DNA of 64,000 nucleotides from Mucilaginibacter galii (GCF_014635825.1 NZ_BMDO01000006.1:186001-250000); one strand, 5' to 3'. Positions 46,204 to 54,399 are shown, numbered from the stretch's first letter. Numbers and translations are program-made. The notes: generated by a model not told the origin, from the letters alone.

Positions 46204-46342
46204 AATTTCAGGAAAGTTCCTGTAAATTATAAAAAAGCACAAAAAACCTCAAAAAATTAGAAATGAACTTTACGTCAAATTTTTGGAGTTAATTTGTCAG
46301 TTCCGGCGGTAAAAATTTATAGCGAACCAAAATCTTGAAAGT

Positions 46343-46374
46343 AAAAAAGGACACCTATTGAGTGTCCTTTTTTT
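46343..46374. terminator. Bidirectional hairpin terminator
   Basis: A 9- to 12-bp stem (46343-46354 with 46362-46373), A-run before and T-run after, between convergent DinB and alpha/beta hydrolase genes. Confidence 0.75.
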
Positions 46375-46388
46375 GATTAAGTTTTTTG

Positions 46389-47681
46389 CTATTTTAAACT
46401 CTTGATGAAGTCTACCACGGCGGTAGTAAGTTCGGGTTTAATGGGAAGGTTGGGCTGGTTGTAGGTAGCCATGTTGGCCGCCGTGGCTGCCGGTGCTTCT
46501 TTGAGCACATAGTTCATACCAGTGATGGTTACCAACCTGGCGTCCGATTTCACTTTCTTCAACTTCTCTGCATCAGCTATGCTCACTTGCACGTCGTTAG
46601 TGCCCTGGATAATGAGTACGGGTATTTTCAGTTTCTTGATCTCCTTCATGGGGTCAAAACGCATCCAACTCATGAGGTAAGGCTGCACGCTTACCCGGGC
46701 CACGCTGTACAAGGCAGGGTCTACCTTGTCGTAAGTTTTTCCGCGGCGCATGCTATCGGTAATGGTTTTAAAGCCTTTGGTAATGTATTCGGGCTGAGAT
46801 TTCAGTTGCTCGGTCATGATCTTATCGCCGGTCTGGCTTTCGCCTTCCACCGAAATAAAGCCGTTAACCGGCTGACCGGCCGAGGCCAACATACCCACCA
46901 GCGATCCTTCGCTGTGGCCTAAAATAATCACTTTAGAAAAACGCTCATCATCGTGCAACTGGGTAGTCAGTGCTACGGCATCATCCACGTAATCATCAAA
47001 GCGCAGTTTTGATTCTCGGGCGGCATTTACCGTTTCGCCTACCAGGCGTTTATCGTAACGTAAGGAGGCAATGCCATTTTTAGCCAGGGCTGCCGCCAGT
47101 AGCTTGTATGTATCGGGGCGCTGATTTAATTTGGGCTTATTACCGTCCCTGTCGGTTGGGCCAGACGATGCAATAATGAGCACGATGGGCACTTTACCGC
47201 CGGCTTGTGCGGGCAATGCCAAGGTACCCCGAATAACGCCGGATAGGGTTTTTAACTCAAAAGGGGTTTCGTTGGTAGAAGCGTCGGCCGTGGCCGTAGC
47301 AGGTTGCGCATCAGCTTTCAAGTTATCGAAAAGCAAACCACTGATCTTGCCGCCCGCGTTTAAGCTGATCTTCATGGCCAGGCTCGACTTTTGAAAATCG
47401 GCCTTATAAGTGGCCACACTGCTTTCCATGCTTTGATAAGTTGCCTTTTGCAAACCACCCAGCTGGGTTTGCAACTGCCCCAGCATTTCGCGGTTCTTTT
47501 GCAGCGGCATTTGTGTTTTCACTTCGGGGGCAAACATACCAAACACACTATCGGCTTGGTTACGGTTGTAGTAAAACATAAATTTGTTTAGCGCCTGGTG
47601 GTAAGCCGCAGGTTCTGACGCCTGTGCAAAAGCACTACTAAAACTTATGAGCAAGGTTAATATAGCGAGTATTCGTTTCAT
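46389..47681 (-). CDS. DUF3887 plus alpha/beta hydrolase, altered catalytic His
   Basis: A 430-residue exported protein with signal peptide (ending AFAQ). Residues about 25-110 are a DUF3887-like domain and about 135-430 an alpha/beta hydrolase with IIASSGPTDRDGN (oxyanion region), nucleophile elbow ILGHSEGSL and Asp in GTNDVQV. The position that normally holds the catalytic His (family motif GMNHVLK) reads GMNYVLK: codon TAT at 46509-46511 instead of CAT. With Tyr there the protein may be inactive or changed in chemistry. A promoter with exact -7 lies just upstream. Confidence 0.9.
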   Translation of the reverse strand: MKRILAILTLLISFSSAFAQASEPAAYHQALNKFMFYYNRNQADSVFGMFAPEVKTQMPLQKNREMLGQLQTQLGGLQKATYQSMESSVATYKADFQKSSLAMKISLNAGGKISGLLFDNLKADAQPATATADASTNETPFELKTLSGVIRGTLALPAQAGGKVPIVLIIASSGPTDRDGNKPKLNQRPDTYKLLAAALAKNGIASLRYDKRLVGETVNAARESKLRFDDYVDDAVALTTQLHDDERFSKVIILGHSEGSLVGMLASAGQPVNGFISVEGESQTGDKIMTEQLKSQPEYITKGFKTITDSMRRGKTYDKVDPALYSVARVSVQPYLMSWMRFDPMKEIKKLKIPVLIIQGTNDVQVSIADAEKLKKVKSDARLVTITGMNYVLKEAPAATAANMATYNQPNLPIKPELTTAVVDFIKSLK

Positions 47682-47699
47682 TCTAAATTATTTCGGTTG

Positions 47700-47731
47700 C
47701 AAATATAACGAAATATAGAAGCCCCTCCCAA
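47700..47731 (-). promoter_or_regulatory. Promoter of alpha/beta hydrolase, -33 inside repeat
   Basis: On the minus strand TTG (47729-47731), a 21-base spacer and TATATTTG (47700-47707) fit the Bacteroidota consensus. The TTG belongs to the GGTTGGGAGG arm of the neighbouring GC-rich palindrome. Confidence 0.5.
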
Positions 47732-47904
47732 CCCTCCCCGGAAGGGAGGGCTTTAAAAAAACTTAACTACATGTCATAGGAGCGATAGCGACGTTGCAAT
47801 CTCCAACGACAGGCGACTAAGCTTAAATAGATTGCCACGCCATCGCTCGCAATTGACACATGACCGGGAAAGCCCTCCCACCCGGGGAGGGTTTGGGAGG
47901 GGCT
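47721..47904. repeat. GC-rich palindrome (family E) with family A palindrome nested inside
   Basis: The outer arms (47721-47754 and 47870-47904) are CCCTCCCAACCCTCCCC-type reverse complements. Inside, 47771-47862 is a complete family A palindrome (GAGCGATAGCGACG / CGCCATCGCTCGC). The right outer arm reaches the stop codon of the DUF1634 gene. Confidence 0.75.
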
Positions 47905-48284
47905 TATCCTGCATGCCCTGTTAAAGCACTTGCTATGATAATGCCTAATACCAACAGACTAATTGCCGTATAAAGCCAGTCTTTTTCTAATAAAAAACCA
48001 ATTAATGAGAATAGTACCCTGATTACAGGGGTGGCAATGAGTAATATAATGCCAGCTTGTATAATGGCGCGGCCGCGCAGGGTGAGTATGCCGTTCCATA
48101 TACCCGAGGGACTGTGCACAAAATCGGGTACGCCTACAAACTTGCTGTAACTGGCGGTTTCGCCGCTATGGCGGTACCAGTAAAAGCATCCGCCAATAAA
48201 AACAACCGACATAGAGATGATGACCCCTAAGCGCAGTACCCAGCCTATGATTTGCTGTATGTCTAAGTCGCTGATCTTTTTCAT
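47904..48284 (-). CDS. DUF1634 membrane protein
   Basis: A 126-residue protein with three hydrophobic spans: IIGWVLRLGVIISMSVVFIGG, then AIIQAGIILLIATPVIRVLF and WLYTAISLLVLGIIIASAL. This is the DUF1634 family, which is usually encoded beside a TauE/SafE permease, as here. It probably works as a partner or accessory of that transporter. The ATG at 48284 lies just outside a GC-rich palindrome that supplies the purine-rich leader; the TTG at 48299 within the repeat is less likely. The stop lies at the edge of a second such palindrome. Confidence 0.85.
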   Translation of the reverse strand: MKKISDLDIQQIIGWVLRLGVIISMSVVFIGGCFYWYRHSGETASYSKFVGVPDFVHSPSGIWNGILTLRGRAIIQAGIILLIATPVIRVLFSLIGFLLEKDWLYTAISLLVLGIIIASALTGHAG

Positions 48285-48286
48285 AA

Positions 48287-48414
48287 AGCCCCTCCCCAAC
48301 CCTCCCCGGGAAGGGAGGGCTTATTTTTATTTTTATAATTTATAATAATACAACTTTGAATTAACCCCGCTGCTGTTCAAAAGCCCTCCCTCCCGGGGAG
48401 GGTTGGGTGGGGCT
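48287..48414. repeat. GC-rich palindrome (family E) between TauE and DUF1634 genes
   Basis: Arms with CCCTCCCCGGGAAGGGAGGG at the left and CCCTCCCTCCCGGGGAGGG at the right plus GTTGGG/CCCAAC ends. It fills the whole gap, touching the TauE stop (TAG at 48413-48415) and the DUF1634 start side. Confidence 0.8.
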
Positions 48415-49249
48415 ATATCCTATGATTTAACCCGTTATAGATCATTTGCCCTGCCAAAAAAGTGACGATAACTGCAAACACCCAACGCAAGCCTTTTGAC
48501 GAGGAAGCTTTTACCAAAATTTTTGAACCGGTGAGTGCACCCAGCAACACCCCTATCACCACCGGCATAGATAAACCCGGGTCTATATAGCCGCGTTGCA
48601 GGTAAACCACAGCGCTGGCCGCGGCCGTTACGCCTATCATGAAGTTACTCGTGGTGGTAGATACCTTGAAAGGGATGCGCATAATACCATCCATAGCTAC
48701 CACTTTTAACGCGCCCGAGCCTATGCCCAGCAAGCCCGATATAACGCCGGCAAACAGCATCATGAAAAAGCCGCCGCCTACGTTTTGCACACCATAACTT
48801 ACGGTTTGATCGTTTACCGGGTAGCTACTGTTAAGCTTCAGTTTTTCGGCCCATTGGCTTTTGGGTGGATGAATCTGTTCCTTTTTAGGTTTTAACGACA
48901 TGAAGGCCGAAAAGATAAGAATGACACCGAAGATAACTGCTATTACACTGGTTTGAATATGCAAAGCCAGCATGGCACCGGCCATGGCGCCAATGGTGGT
49001 GGCAATTTCGAGGAACATGCCTAAACGAATATTGGTAATACCTTCTTTAACATAAGCTGCTGCCGAACCTGAGGAAGTAGCAATAACTGAGATCAGGGAT
49101 GCGCCAATGGCATAATGAATGTTAACGTTGAGCAGCAAGGTAAGCAGCGGTATAATTACCACTCCACCGCCCAGGCCGGTTAACGAGCCTACCAGCCCTG
49201 CTACGTACGAACCCGCCAAAACAATTAGTGTAAGTACAGCTACCGACAT
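48413..49249 (-). CDS. TauE/SafE family sulfite exporter-like permease
   Basis: A 278-residue inner-membrane protein with about eight spans. Two copies of the family motif are visible: GLVGSLTGLGGGVVIIPLL near the start and VISGLLGIGSGALKVVAM in the second half. TauE/SafE proteins export sulfite, sulfoacetate or other organosulfur anions. It is paired with DUF1634 on the same strand, and their gap is a GC-rich palindrome. The exact anion cannot be told. Confidence 0.9.
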   Translation of the reverse strand: MSVAVLTLIVLAGSYVAGLVGSLTGLGGGVVIIPLLTLLLNVNIHYAIGASLISVIATSSGSAAAYVKEGITNIRLGMFLEIATTIGAMAGAMLALHIQTSVIAVIFGVILIFSAFMSLKPKKEQIHPPKSQWAEKLKLNSSYPVNDQTVSYGVQNVGGGFFMMLFAGVISGLLGIGSGALKVVAMDGIMRIPFKVSTTTSNFMIGVTAAASAVVYLQRGYIDPGLSMPVVIGVLLGALTGSKILVKASSSKGLRWVFAVIVTFLAGQMIYNGLNHRI

Positions 49250-49339
49250 AGGCCCTCTTTTGTTTAAGGCGCTAAATTATTCAAATATCTTTTGGATGCG
49301 GTAGTTTTATAAAAAATGAAGTCGTGGAAAAGGTGTTAA

Positions 49340-49402
49340 TGTAAACGCCGTAAGGGGTAACTAATTATGTTAACGAAATAGTTACCCCTTACGGCGTTTA
49401 CA
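49340..49402. repeat. 23-bp perfect hairpin with 17-base loop
   Basis: Arms 49340-49362 and 49380-49402 are exact reverse complements built from TGTAAACGCCGTAAGGGGTA plus ACT. No T-run follows, so a simple terminator is not the best reading. It lies between the TauE start and the SRPBCC stop. Confidence 0.8.
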
Positions 49403-49431
49403 ATATCAGGCACTGTTTGTACCTGTATCTA

Positions 49432-49881
49432 TTATTTGCTCAAATATTCATGCAAATCGTTCAAAGCCTTTTCCCAGCCTTCCTGGTGAGGGTTTATCGA
49501 CTCGTCATCTAAAAAGTTTTCCTGTACTACTTTTAGCTTACTGCCCTCGCCATCGGCAACAAACATAATGGTGAGTTCATGCTCGCTTGGTTTAACCACA
49601 CCCTCGGGTACGGTCCAGTTCCAGCTATAGGCCAGGCGTTCGTTATCTTTAACCTCGTGGTATTCGCCGGTTATTACCAGCGCGGTCTTACCATCGCCGG
49701 CTTCAAACTCATATTTAAATTTACCGCCTTCTTTTACATCAAGCTCTACGTTAGTAAGCTTATGCTCCGACGGATGCCACCATTGCTTCAAATCATCAGG
49801 CGTTATCCACGCCTTATATAATTCTATTACGGGTACAGAAAAATCTTTCTCTGCACTTAACCTCGTTGCTGTATTTTCCAT
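49432..49881 (-). CDS. SRPBCC (AHSA1-like) domain protein
   Basis: A 149-residue START-like fold of the AHSA1 group. Motifs: FSVPVIELYKAWITPDDLKQWWHP at the start, VKEGGKFKYEF in the middle and EGWEKALNDLHEYLSK as the final helix. Such proteins bind small hydrophobic ligands or chaperone partners and are often regulated by ArsR factors, but none is nearby. It is divergent from the UbiD-like gene at 49992. Confidence 0.88.
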   Translation of the reverse strand: MENTATRLSAEKDFSVPVIELYKAWITPDDLKQWWHPSEHKLTNVELDVKEGGKFKYEFEAGDGKTALVITGEYHEVKDNERLAYSWNWTVPEGVVKPSEHELTIMFVADGEGSKLKVVQENFLDDESINPHQEGWEKALNDLHEYLSK

Positions 49882-49959
49882 AGCGTAAAATTATTTTCTT
49901 TTAGCAATACATATTACATGCCAATAATGAAATGAGCATTCCATAAACTTAAATTTGAG

Positions 49960-49967
49960 TACTTTTG
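49960..49967 (+). promoter_or_regulatory. -7 promoter box of UbiD-family gene
   Basis: TACTTTTG matches TAnnTTTG, 24 bases before the ATG. No TTG at the expected spacing, so support is moderate. Confidence 0.35.
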
Positions 49968-49991
49968 AAGTCTAATTAGCATCTACCATTC

Positions 49992-51830
49992 ATGGGTTAC
50001 CGTAGCTTACAATCTTGCATTGCCGATCTTGAAAAACATGGCCGCCTCATACGCATTAAAGAGGAAGTAGACCCTTATTTGCAAATGGCCGCCATACACC
50101 TCCGCGTGTATGAAAATGAAGGTCCGGCTATTTTATTTGAGAATGTAAAAGGAAGCCAGTTCCCGGCGGTGAGTAACCTGTTTGGTACACTGGATAGGTC
50201 ACGTTTTATTTTCAGGGATACACTTGACAAGATCAAGACCCTGGTTGATTTAAAAACCGACCCCATGAAAGCGCTTAAACGGCCTTTTAGTTATGCTAAT
50301 GTAGCCCTTACGGCCCTCTCGGCCCTGCCCATGAAAACCGGCAAAAGCGCCCCAATCAATTTTGGCCGCACGCAAATAAGCGCCCTGCCCCAGGTGGTAA
50401 ACTGGCCTATGGATGGCGGCCCCTTTGTGACCATGCCGCAAGTGTATACCGAAGACGCCGACAAGCCGGGCATCATGAACGCCAACCTGGGCATGTACCG
50501 CATTCAACTGGGTGGCAATGAGTATGTAATGGACCAGGAAATTGGATTGCACTACCAGCTCCATAGAGGCATTGGCGTGCATCAAACTAAAGCTAATGCC
50601 AAAGGGCAGCCCCTTAAAGTGAGCATATTTGTTGGTGGCCCGCCATCGCACCCGGTAGCAGCCGTAATGCCGCTGCCCGAAGGTCTTTCAGAAATGACCT
50701 TTGCCGGGGCTTTGGGCAACCGCCGGTTCCGTTATTTTTATGATGCCGAAGGCTTTTGCATATCGGCCGATGCAGATTTTGTAATTACCGGCACCGTAAT
50801 GCCGCACGAAAATAAGCCCGAAGGCCCCTTTGGCGACCATTTGGGTTATTACAGTTTGCAGCACCCTTTCCCGCTCATGAAGGTGCATAACGTGTATCAC
50901 CGTAAAGATGCCGTATGGTCGTTCACGGTGGTGGGCCGCCCGCCGCAAGAGGATACCAGCTTTGGCGCATTGATCCACGACATTACAGGCTCCGCCCTGC
51001 CCTCAGAAATACCGGGCTTACATGCCGTTAATGCCGTTGATGCGGCCGGTGTGCACCCGTTATTGTTTGCCATAGGCAGCGAACGTTATACCCCGTATTT
51101 AAAAGAACGCCGCCCGCAAGAGATACTCACCATTGCCAATCATATTTTAGGCAAAAACCAGCTTAGCTTAGCTAAGTACTTGTTTATTGCAGCCAAAGAA
51201 GACGACCCTGCCTTAAACATTAATAATATTGAAGCATTTTTAAAGCACGTGCTGGAACGTGTTGACTTAACCCGCGACCTGCACTTCTACACCCGCACTA
51301 CCATTGATACTTTAGATTACAGCGGCAGCAGCTTAAACAGCGGCAGCAAAGTAGCCATAGCTGTGGCAGGCGAAAATAAACGCGAATTATGGACCGAGTT
51401 ACCGGCCAATTTTAGCTTACCACGCCCATTCAACATCTTTAAAATGGCAATGCCGGGTGTATTGGCTGTTGAGATTCCGCAGTTTATTCATGAAGATGAC
51501 ATTGCCGATGCTCTGATTATGCTGGATGATTATGTAAAAGATACCGACCTTACCGGGCTACCGCTAATGGTGTTGTGCGATGATGCAGGTTTTACTGCGC
51601 AAACCATCAATAACCTGGTTTGGGTAACCTTTACCCGCAGCAATCCATCGCATGATATTTACGGCATCCGCAGCTTTACCGAGCACAAGCACTGGGGCTG
51701 CCATGGTCCGCTCATTATTAACGCCCGTAAAAAACCGCACCATGCGCCTGAATTGGTTAAAGACCCGGCGGTGGAGAAGTTTGTGGATAAAATGGGTGAA
51801 AAGGGTGGTAGTTTGTATGGGGTGATATAA
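49992..51830 (+). CDS. UbiD family decarboxylase
   Basis: A 612-residue protein of the UbiD family, which uses prenylated FMN to decarboxylate aromatic acids in quinone synthesis and elsewhere. Seen: MGYRSLQSCIADLEKHGRLI at the start, the core substrate/cofactor motif NKPEGPFGDHLGYYS and FVGGPPSHPVAAVMPLPEG. The C-terminal region (DIYGIRSFTEHKHWGCHGPL) extends beyond E. coli UbiD (about 497 residues). No UbiX homologue is in the window. The quinone or other substrate remains undecided. Confidence 0.92.
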   Translation: MGYRSLQSCIADLEKHGRLIRIKEEVDPYLQMAAIHLRVYENEGPAILFENVKGSQFPAVSNLFGTLDRSRFIFRDTLDKIKTLVDLKTDPMKALKRPFSYANVALTALSALPMKTGKSAPINFGRTQISALPQVVNWPMDGGPFVTMPQVYTEDADKPGIMNANLGMYRIQLGGNEYVMDQEIGLHYQLHRGIGVHQTKANAKGQPLKVSIFVGGPPSHPVAAVMPLPEGLSEMTFAGALGNRRFRYFYDAEGFCISADADFVITGTVMPHENKPEGPFGDHLGYYSLQHPFPLMKVHNVYHRKDAVWSFTVVGRPPQEDTSFGALIHDITGSALPSEIPGLHAVNAVDAAGVHPLLFAIGSERYTPYLKERRPQEILTIANHILGKNQLSLAKYLFIAAKEDDPALNINNIEAFLKHVLERVDLTRDLHFYTRTTIDTLDYSGSSLNSGSKVAIAVAGENKRELWTELPANFSLPRPFNIFKMAMPGVLAVEIPQFIHEDDIADALIMLDDYVKDTDLTGLPLMVLCDDAGFTAQTINNLVWVTFTRSNPSHDIYGIRSFTEHKHWGCHGPLIINARKKPHHAPELVKDPAVEKFVDKMGEKGGSLYGVI

Positions 51831-51872
51831 AACTCCGTTGTCAGTATTTGGAAGAACTGGTTAAGCGGCGAA

Positions 51873-51947
51873 TGCTTCGACAAGTTCAGCATGACACATG
51901 CGAAAGTAAAAGTAGCTAACCGTGTCAGTCTGAGCTAGTCGAAGACT
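51873..51947. repeat. Palindromic repeat, family C
   Basis: Arms GCTTCGACAAGTTCAGCATG and CAGTCTGAGCTAGTCGAAGA, related to 32163-32224 but with the two arm types in the opposite order. Confidence 0.7.
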
Positions 51948-52250
51948 TAGCAAAGCGGCAAATGCCAAGTTTGTACTTTCAAATTAGTCTGTGCCCTTTT
52001 AGGATTGGGACGTGCTTTGCCTCACGGCAGTGGATGCTACTTTTCTTTTATACAAAAGAAAAGTAACCAAAAGAAACTTAGCGAAGCGATCTCATGAACA
52101 CCAAAAACAAATAATTGTGAATAAACTTGCGGCTACGTTTATTTGCTACTTGATGCTGTGGTTCTATTAGGGCTTGTGCTAACCGCAAAACACTGATGCC
52201 GCGGAAAAAAGAATTTGGGTAGTGCTCTTTGTCTTAGAATAACTTTATAC

Positions 52251-52377
52251 CGCCCGTACAGGCGTCCACGCCTGTACGTATTCTGGTGTAAGCGTCCACG
52301 CTTACGTTACCGCAATCAGTTTCGCAAGCGTAGACGCTTGCCCAAAAAGCATTCAGGCGTGGACGCCTGAATGGGCG
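52251..52377. repeat. Four consecutive short hairpins inside an outer pair
   Basis: Hairpins at 52256-52277, 52288-52305, 52324-52341 and 52351-52372 have perfect stems of 9, 7, 7 and 9 bp and 4-base loops (TCCA, TCCA, TAGA, TGGA). Their cores are variants of GGCG/AGCG-N4-CGCC/CGCT. The outer CGCCC (52251-52255) pairs with GGGCG (52373-52377). Confidence 0.8.
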
Positions 52378-52412
52378 ATTTGAATTGAAAATTGATAACT
52401 TTTAAACCAAAA

Positions 52413-52502
52413 ACGTCATTGCGAGGTACGAAGCAATCTCTTCAAGATAGGTAAGCCGTCGACTTTTCTACGCAGGGATTGCTTCGTACCTCGCAATGAC
52501 GT
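52413..52502. repeat. Palindromic repeat, family B, 26-bp perfect arms
   Basis: Arms 52413-52438 and 52477-52502 are exact reverse complements, containing GTCATTGCGAGGTACGAAGC. A diverged relative is at 32041-32122. Confidence 0.85.
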
Positions 52503-52514
52503 ATAGAAGCTTAA

Positions 52515-52556
52515 AAATACAGAAAGCCGATTCATGTGAACCGGCTTTCTGTATTT
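52515..52556 (-). terminator. Hairpin terminator of FtsB/DivIC-like gene
   Basis: Perfect 15-bp stem (52515-52529 with 52542-52556), ending in a T-run on the minus strand, at the gene's stop codon. Confidence 0.8.
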
Positions 52557-52858
52557 TATTCTTCTTTTTTCTTTTCTTTAACAATCACGAACACATCCTC
52601 GTTTGCTTTTTTCATGAGGTATCTTTCACGGGCAAATTTTTCGAGTTTGGCCGGATTGGAAGTCAATTCGTCAAGTTCTTTGCTTACCTGGGCAGTTTCT
52701 TTGGTGTAAAAGTCGCGTTCCTGCTCCAGCTTGTTCAATTGCTGGCGCTGCTCATACTGGCTGTACAGATCATTTTTGTCGAAAAACAACATCCAGACAA
52801 TAAATACTACGGTTACCAGGAAAAACTTATTCTTAAGCAAGTCTACGGCGCGTTTCAT
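52556..52858 (-). CDS. FtsB/DivIC-like septum formation initiator
   Basis: A 100-residue protein with one membrane span (FFLVTVVFIVWMLFF) followed by a coiled coil (YEQRQQLNKLEQERDFYTKE) and the conserved end ARERYLMKKANEDVFVI, all typical of FtsB/DivIC cell-division proteins, which form a complex with FtsL and FtsQ/DivIB. The start is uncertain: the ATG at 52858 is chosen, but in-frame ATGs at 52882 and 52885 would add 8 or 9 residues. It follows the RhlE helicase start region on the same strand without overlap; the helicase gene lies upstream. Confidence 0.85.
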   Translation of the reverse strand: MKRAVDLLKNKFFLVTVVFIVWMLFFDKNDLYSQYEQRQQLNKLEQERDFYTKETAQVSKELDELTSNPAKLEKFARERYLMKKANEDVFVIVKEKKKEE

Positions 52859-52924
52859 ATTCGGAACTGATTTGAAATTCATCATAAATGTATGCGGAAT
52901 TATTGAATTTGACAAAGTCTCAAA

Positions 52925-54250
52925 TTAACTTTTTGGGGCCGGTTTGCCCGAGCCTGATGACCTGCGGTTACCGCCGCCACCACTACCACCGCCAAAGCTG
53001 CGCCTGTTGCCGCCGCCGCTATTGCGACTGCCATCACTCGAACGGCCATTACGACTACCACCGCTACCTTGGTTTTTCATTTCTTCCTTAATACGGTCAA
53101 CGCTGTTCATCTGCTTCATGGGGTAAGGATGCGCATCGTTTACCGGAATGGAAACAGCGATCAATTTCTGAATATCCTTCAAAAACTCTCTTTCCTCATG
53201 GTCGCAAAACGAAAACGCAATGCCGCTGGCACCAGCGCGGCCTGTACGGCCAATACGGTGTACGTAGGTTTCGGGCACGTTAGGTAACTCGTAGTTAATT
53301 ACGTGAGTCAAATCATCCACATCAATACCACGGGCGGCAATATCGGTAGCTACCAATATACGGGTAGTACGGTTCTTAAAGTTGCTTAAAGCACGCTGAC
53401 GTGCATTTTGCGATTTATTACCGTGTATAGCTTCGGCAGTGATGCCTTCGCGGATGAGGTCTTTAACCACCTTATCGGCACCATGCTTGGTACGGGTAAA
53501 TACCAGGGCAGTTTTAATGTTTTTATCTTTCAGAATGTGGGTCAGCAGATTTCTCTTTTCGCCTTTATCCACAAAATACATTTCCTGCTGTATAGTTTCG
53601 GCGGTTGATGATACCGGGGTAACTTCTACCTTTTCGGGCTTGTTCAAAATGGTATCGGCCAGTTGCTGGATTTCTTTAGGCATGGTAGCCGAAAAGAACA
53701 GCGTTTGACGTTTTTGCGGTACTTTGGCAATTACTTTTTTAACATCGTGCACAAAGCCCATATCCAGCATACGGTCGGCCTCGTCTAATACCAAAAACTT
53801 AACCTGGTCAAGGTGAACATATTTTTGGTTCATCAAATCGAGCAAACGACCGGGGGTAGCTACCAAAATATCAACACCACGGCGCAGTGCTTCAGTTTGA
53901 GGGTTTTGCGATACACCACCGAAAATTACCAGATGCTTTAAACCGGTATGACGGCCGTAAGCTGCCAAACTTTCATCGATCTGGATGGCCAGTTCGCGGG
54001 TTGGGGTTAAAATAAGTGCCTTAATAGTTTTTTGCTCTTTATGCTGAGCACGCTCATTGTAAAGGATCTGTAATAAGGGGATAGAAAATGCCGCAGTTTT
54101 ACCAGTACCGGTTTGCGCGCATCCTAACAGATCTTTACGATCTAATATGATAGGGATTGATTGTTCCTGTATAGGGGTGGGTTGAGTATATCCCTCGGTT
54201 TTTAGCGCTTTAAGGATAGGCTCAATTAAATTTAAATCTTGAAATAACAT
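52925..54250 (-). CDS. DEAD-box RNA helicase, RhlE type
   Basis: A 441-residue helicase. Q motif region is [13 protein letters not shown], motif I AQTGTGKT, motif [15 protein letters not shown], motif III FSATMP, then [18 protein letters not shown] and [12 protein letters not shown] (motif VI). The tail from about 395 is Gly/Ser/Arg/Asn-rich ([14 protein letters not shown]), an RNA-binding extension typical of cold-adapted or ribosome-assembly helicases. The low-complexity tail gives spurious open frames on the other strand. A -7 box lies about 90 bases upstream. Confidence 0.94.
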   Translation of the reverse strand: MLFQDLNLIEPILKALKTEGYTQPTPIQEQSIPIILDRKDLLGCAQTGTGKTAAFSIPLLQILYNERAQHKEQKTIKALILTPTRELAIQIDESLAAYGRHTGLKHLVIFGGVSQNPQTEALRRGVDILVATPGRLLDLMNQKYVHLDQVKFLVLDEADRMLDMGFVHDVKKVIAKVPQKRQTLFFSATMPKEIQQLADTILNKPEKVEVTPVSSTAETIQQEMYFVDKGEKRNLLTHILKDKNIKTALVFTRTKHGADKVVKDLIREGITAEAIHGNKSQNARQRALSNFKNRTTRILVATDIAARGIDVDDLTHVINYELPNVPETYVHRIGRTGRAGASGIAFSFCDHEEREFLKDIQKLIAVSIPVNDAHPYPMKQMNSVDRIKEEMKNQGSGGSRNGRSSDGSRNSGGGNRRSFGGGSGGGGNRRSSGSGKPAPKS

Positions 54251-54342
54251 GTAATGTAACTAACGTATATGTAAAGCTGTACGGACTGCACAGTATTATG
54301 ATGAGTTTAGCAACCCGCGATTAATTATGCGGATTGGTAGCA

Positions 54343-54350
54343 CAAAGATA
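54343..54350 (-). promoter_or_regulatory. -7 promoter box of rhlE-like gene
   Basis: TATCTTTG on the minus strand matches TAnnTTTG. The -33 TTG candidate (54366-54368) has a short 15-base spacer. The leader would be about 85 bases. Confidence 0.35.
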
Positions 54351-54366
54351 CGTTTTATTTAGATAC

Positions 54367-54398
54367 AAAAAAAGCAGGCGTTTTAGGCCTGCTTTTTT
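54367..54398. terminator. Hairpin terminator of carbonic anhydrase gene
   Basis: A roughly 12-bp stem (AAAAAAGCAGGC / GCCTGCTTTTTT) with 7-base loop, directly 3' of the minus-strand carbonic anhydrase stop. Confidence 0.8.
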
Positions 54399-54399
54399 G

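Larger units (their letters stand above)
51831..52555. other. 725-bp gene-free interval packed with palindromes
   Basis: No credible gene in either strand. It holds, in order, a family C palindrome, an 11-bp-arm AT-rich palindrome (52039-52064), a four-hairpin block (52251-52377), a perfect family B palindrome (52413-52502) and a terminator hairpin (52515-52556). Confidence 0.75.

Noticed and set aside
46197-46214. 18-bp perfect palindrome over the DinB stop
   Set aside because: Short, single copy in the window and without a T-run; not enough to claim a site, so it is noted only in the gene entry.
52251-52377. CRISPR array
   Set aside because: The hairpin units differ in sequence, spacing is short and irregular, and no cas gene is present.
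52944-53287. Pro- and His-rich frames opposite the helicase tail
   Set aside because: They arise from the Gly/Arg-rich low-complexity codons of the RhlE-like tail read on the other strand.
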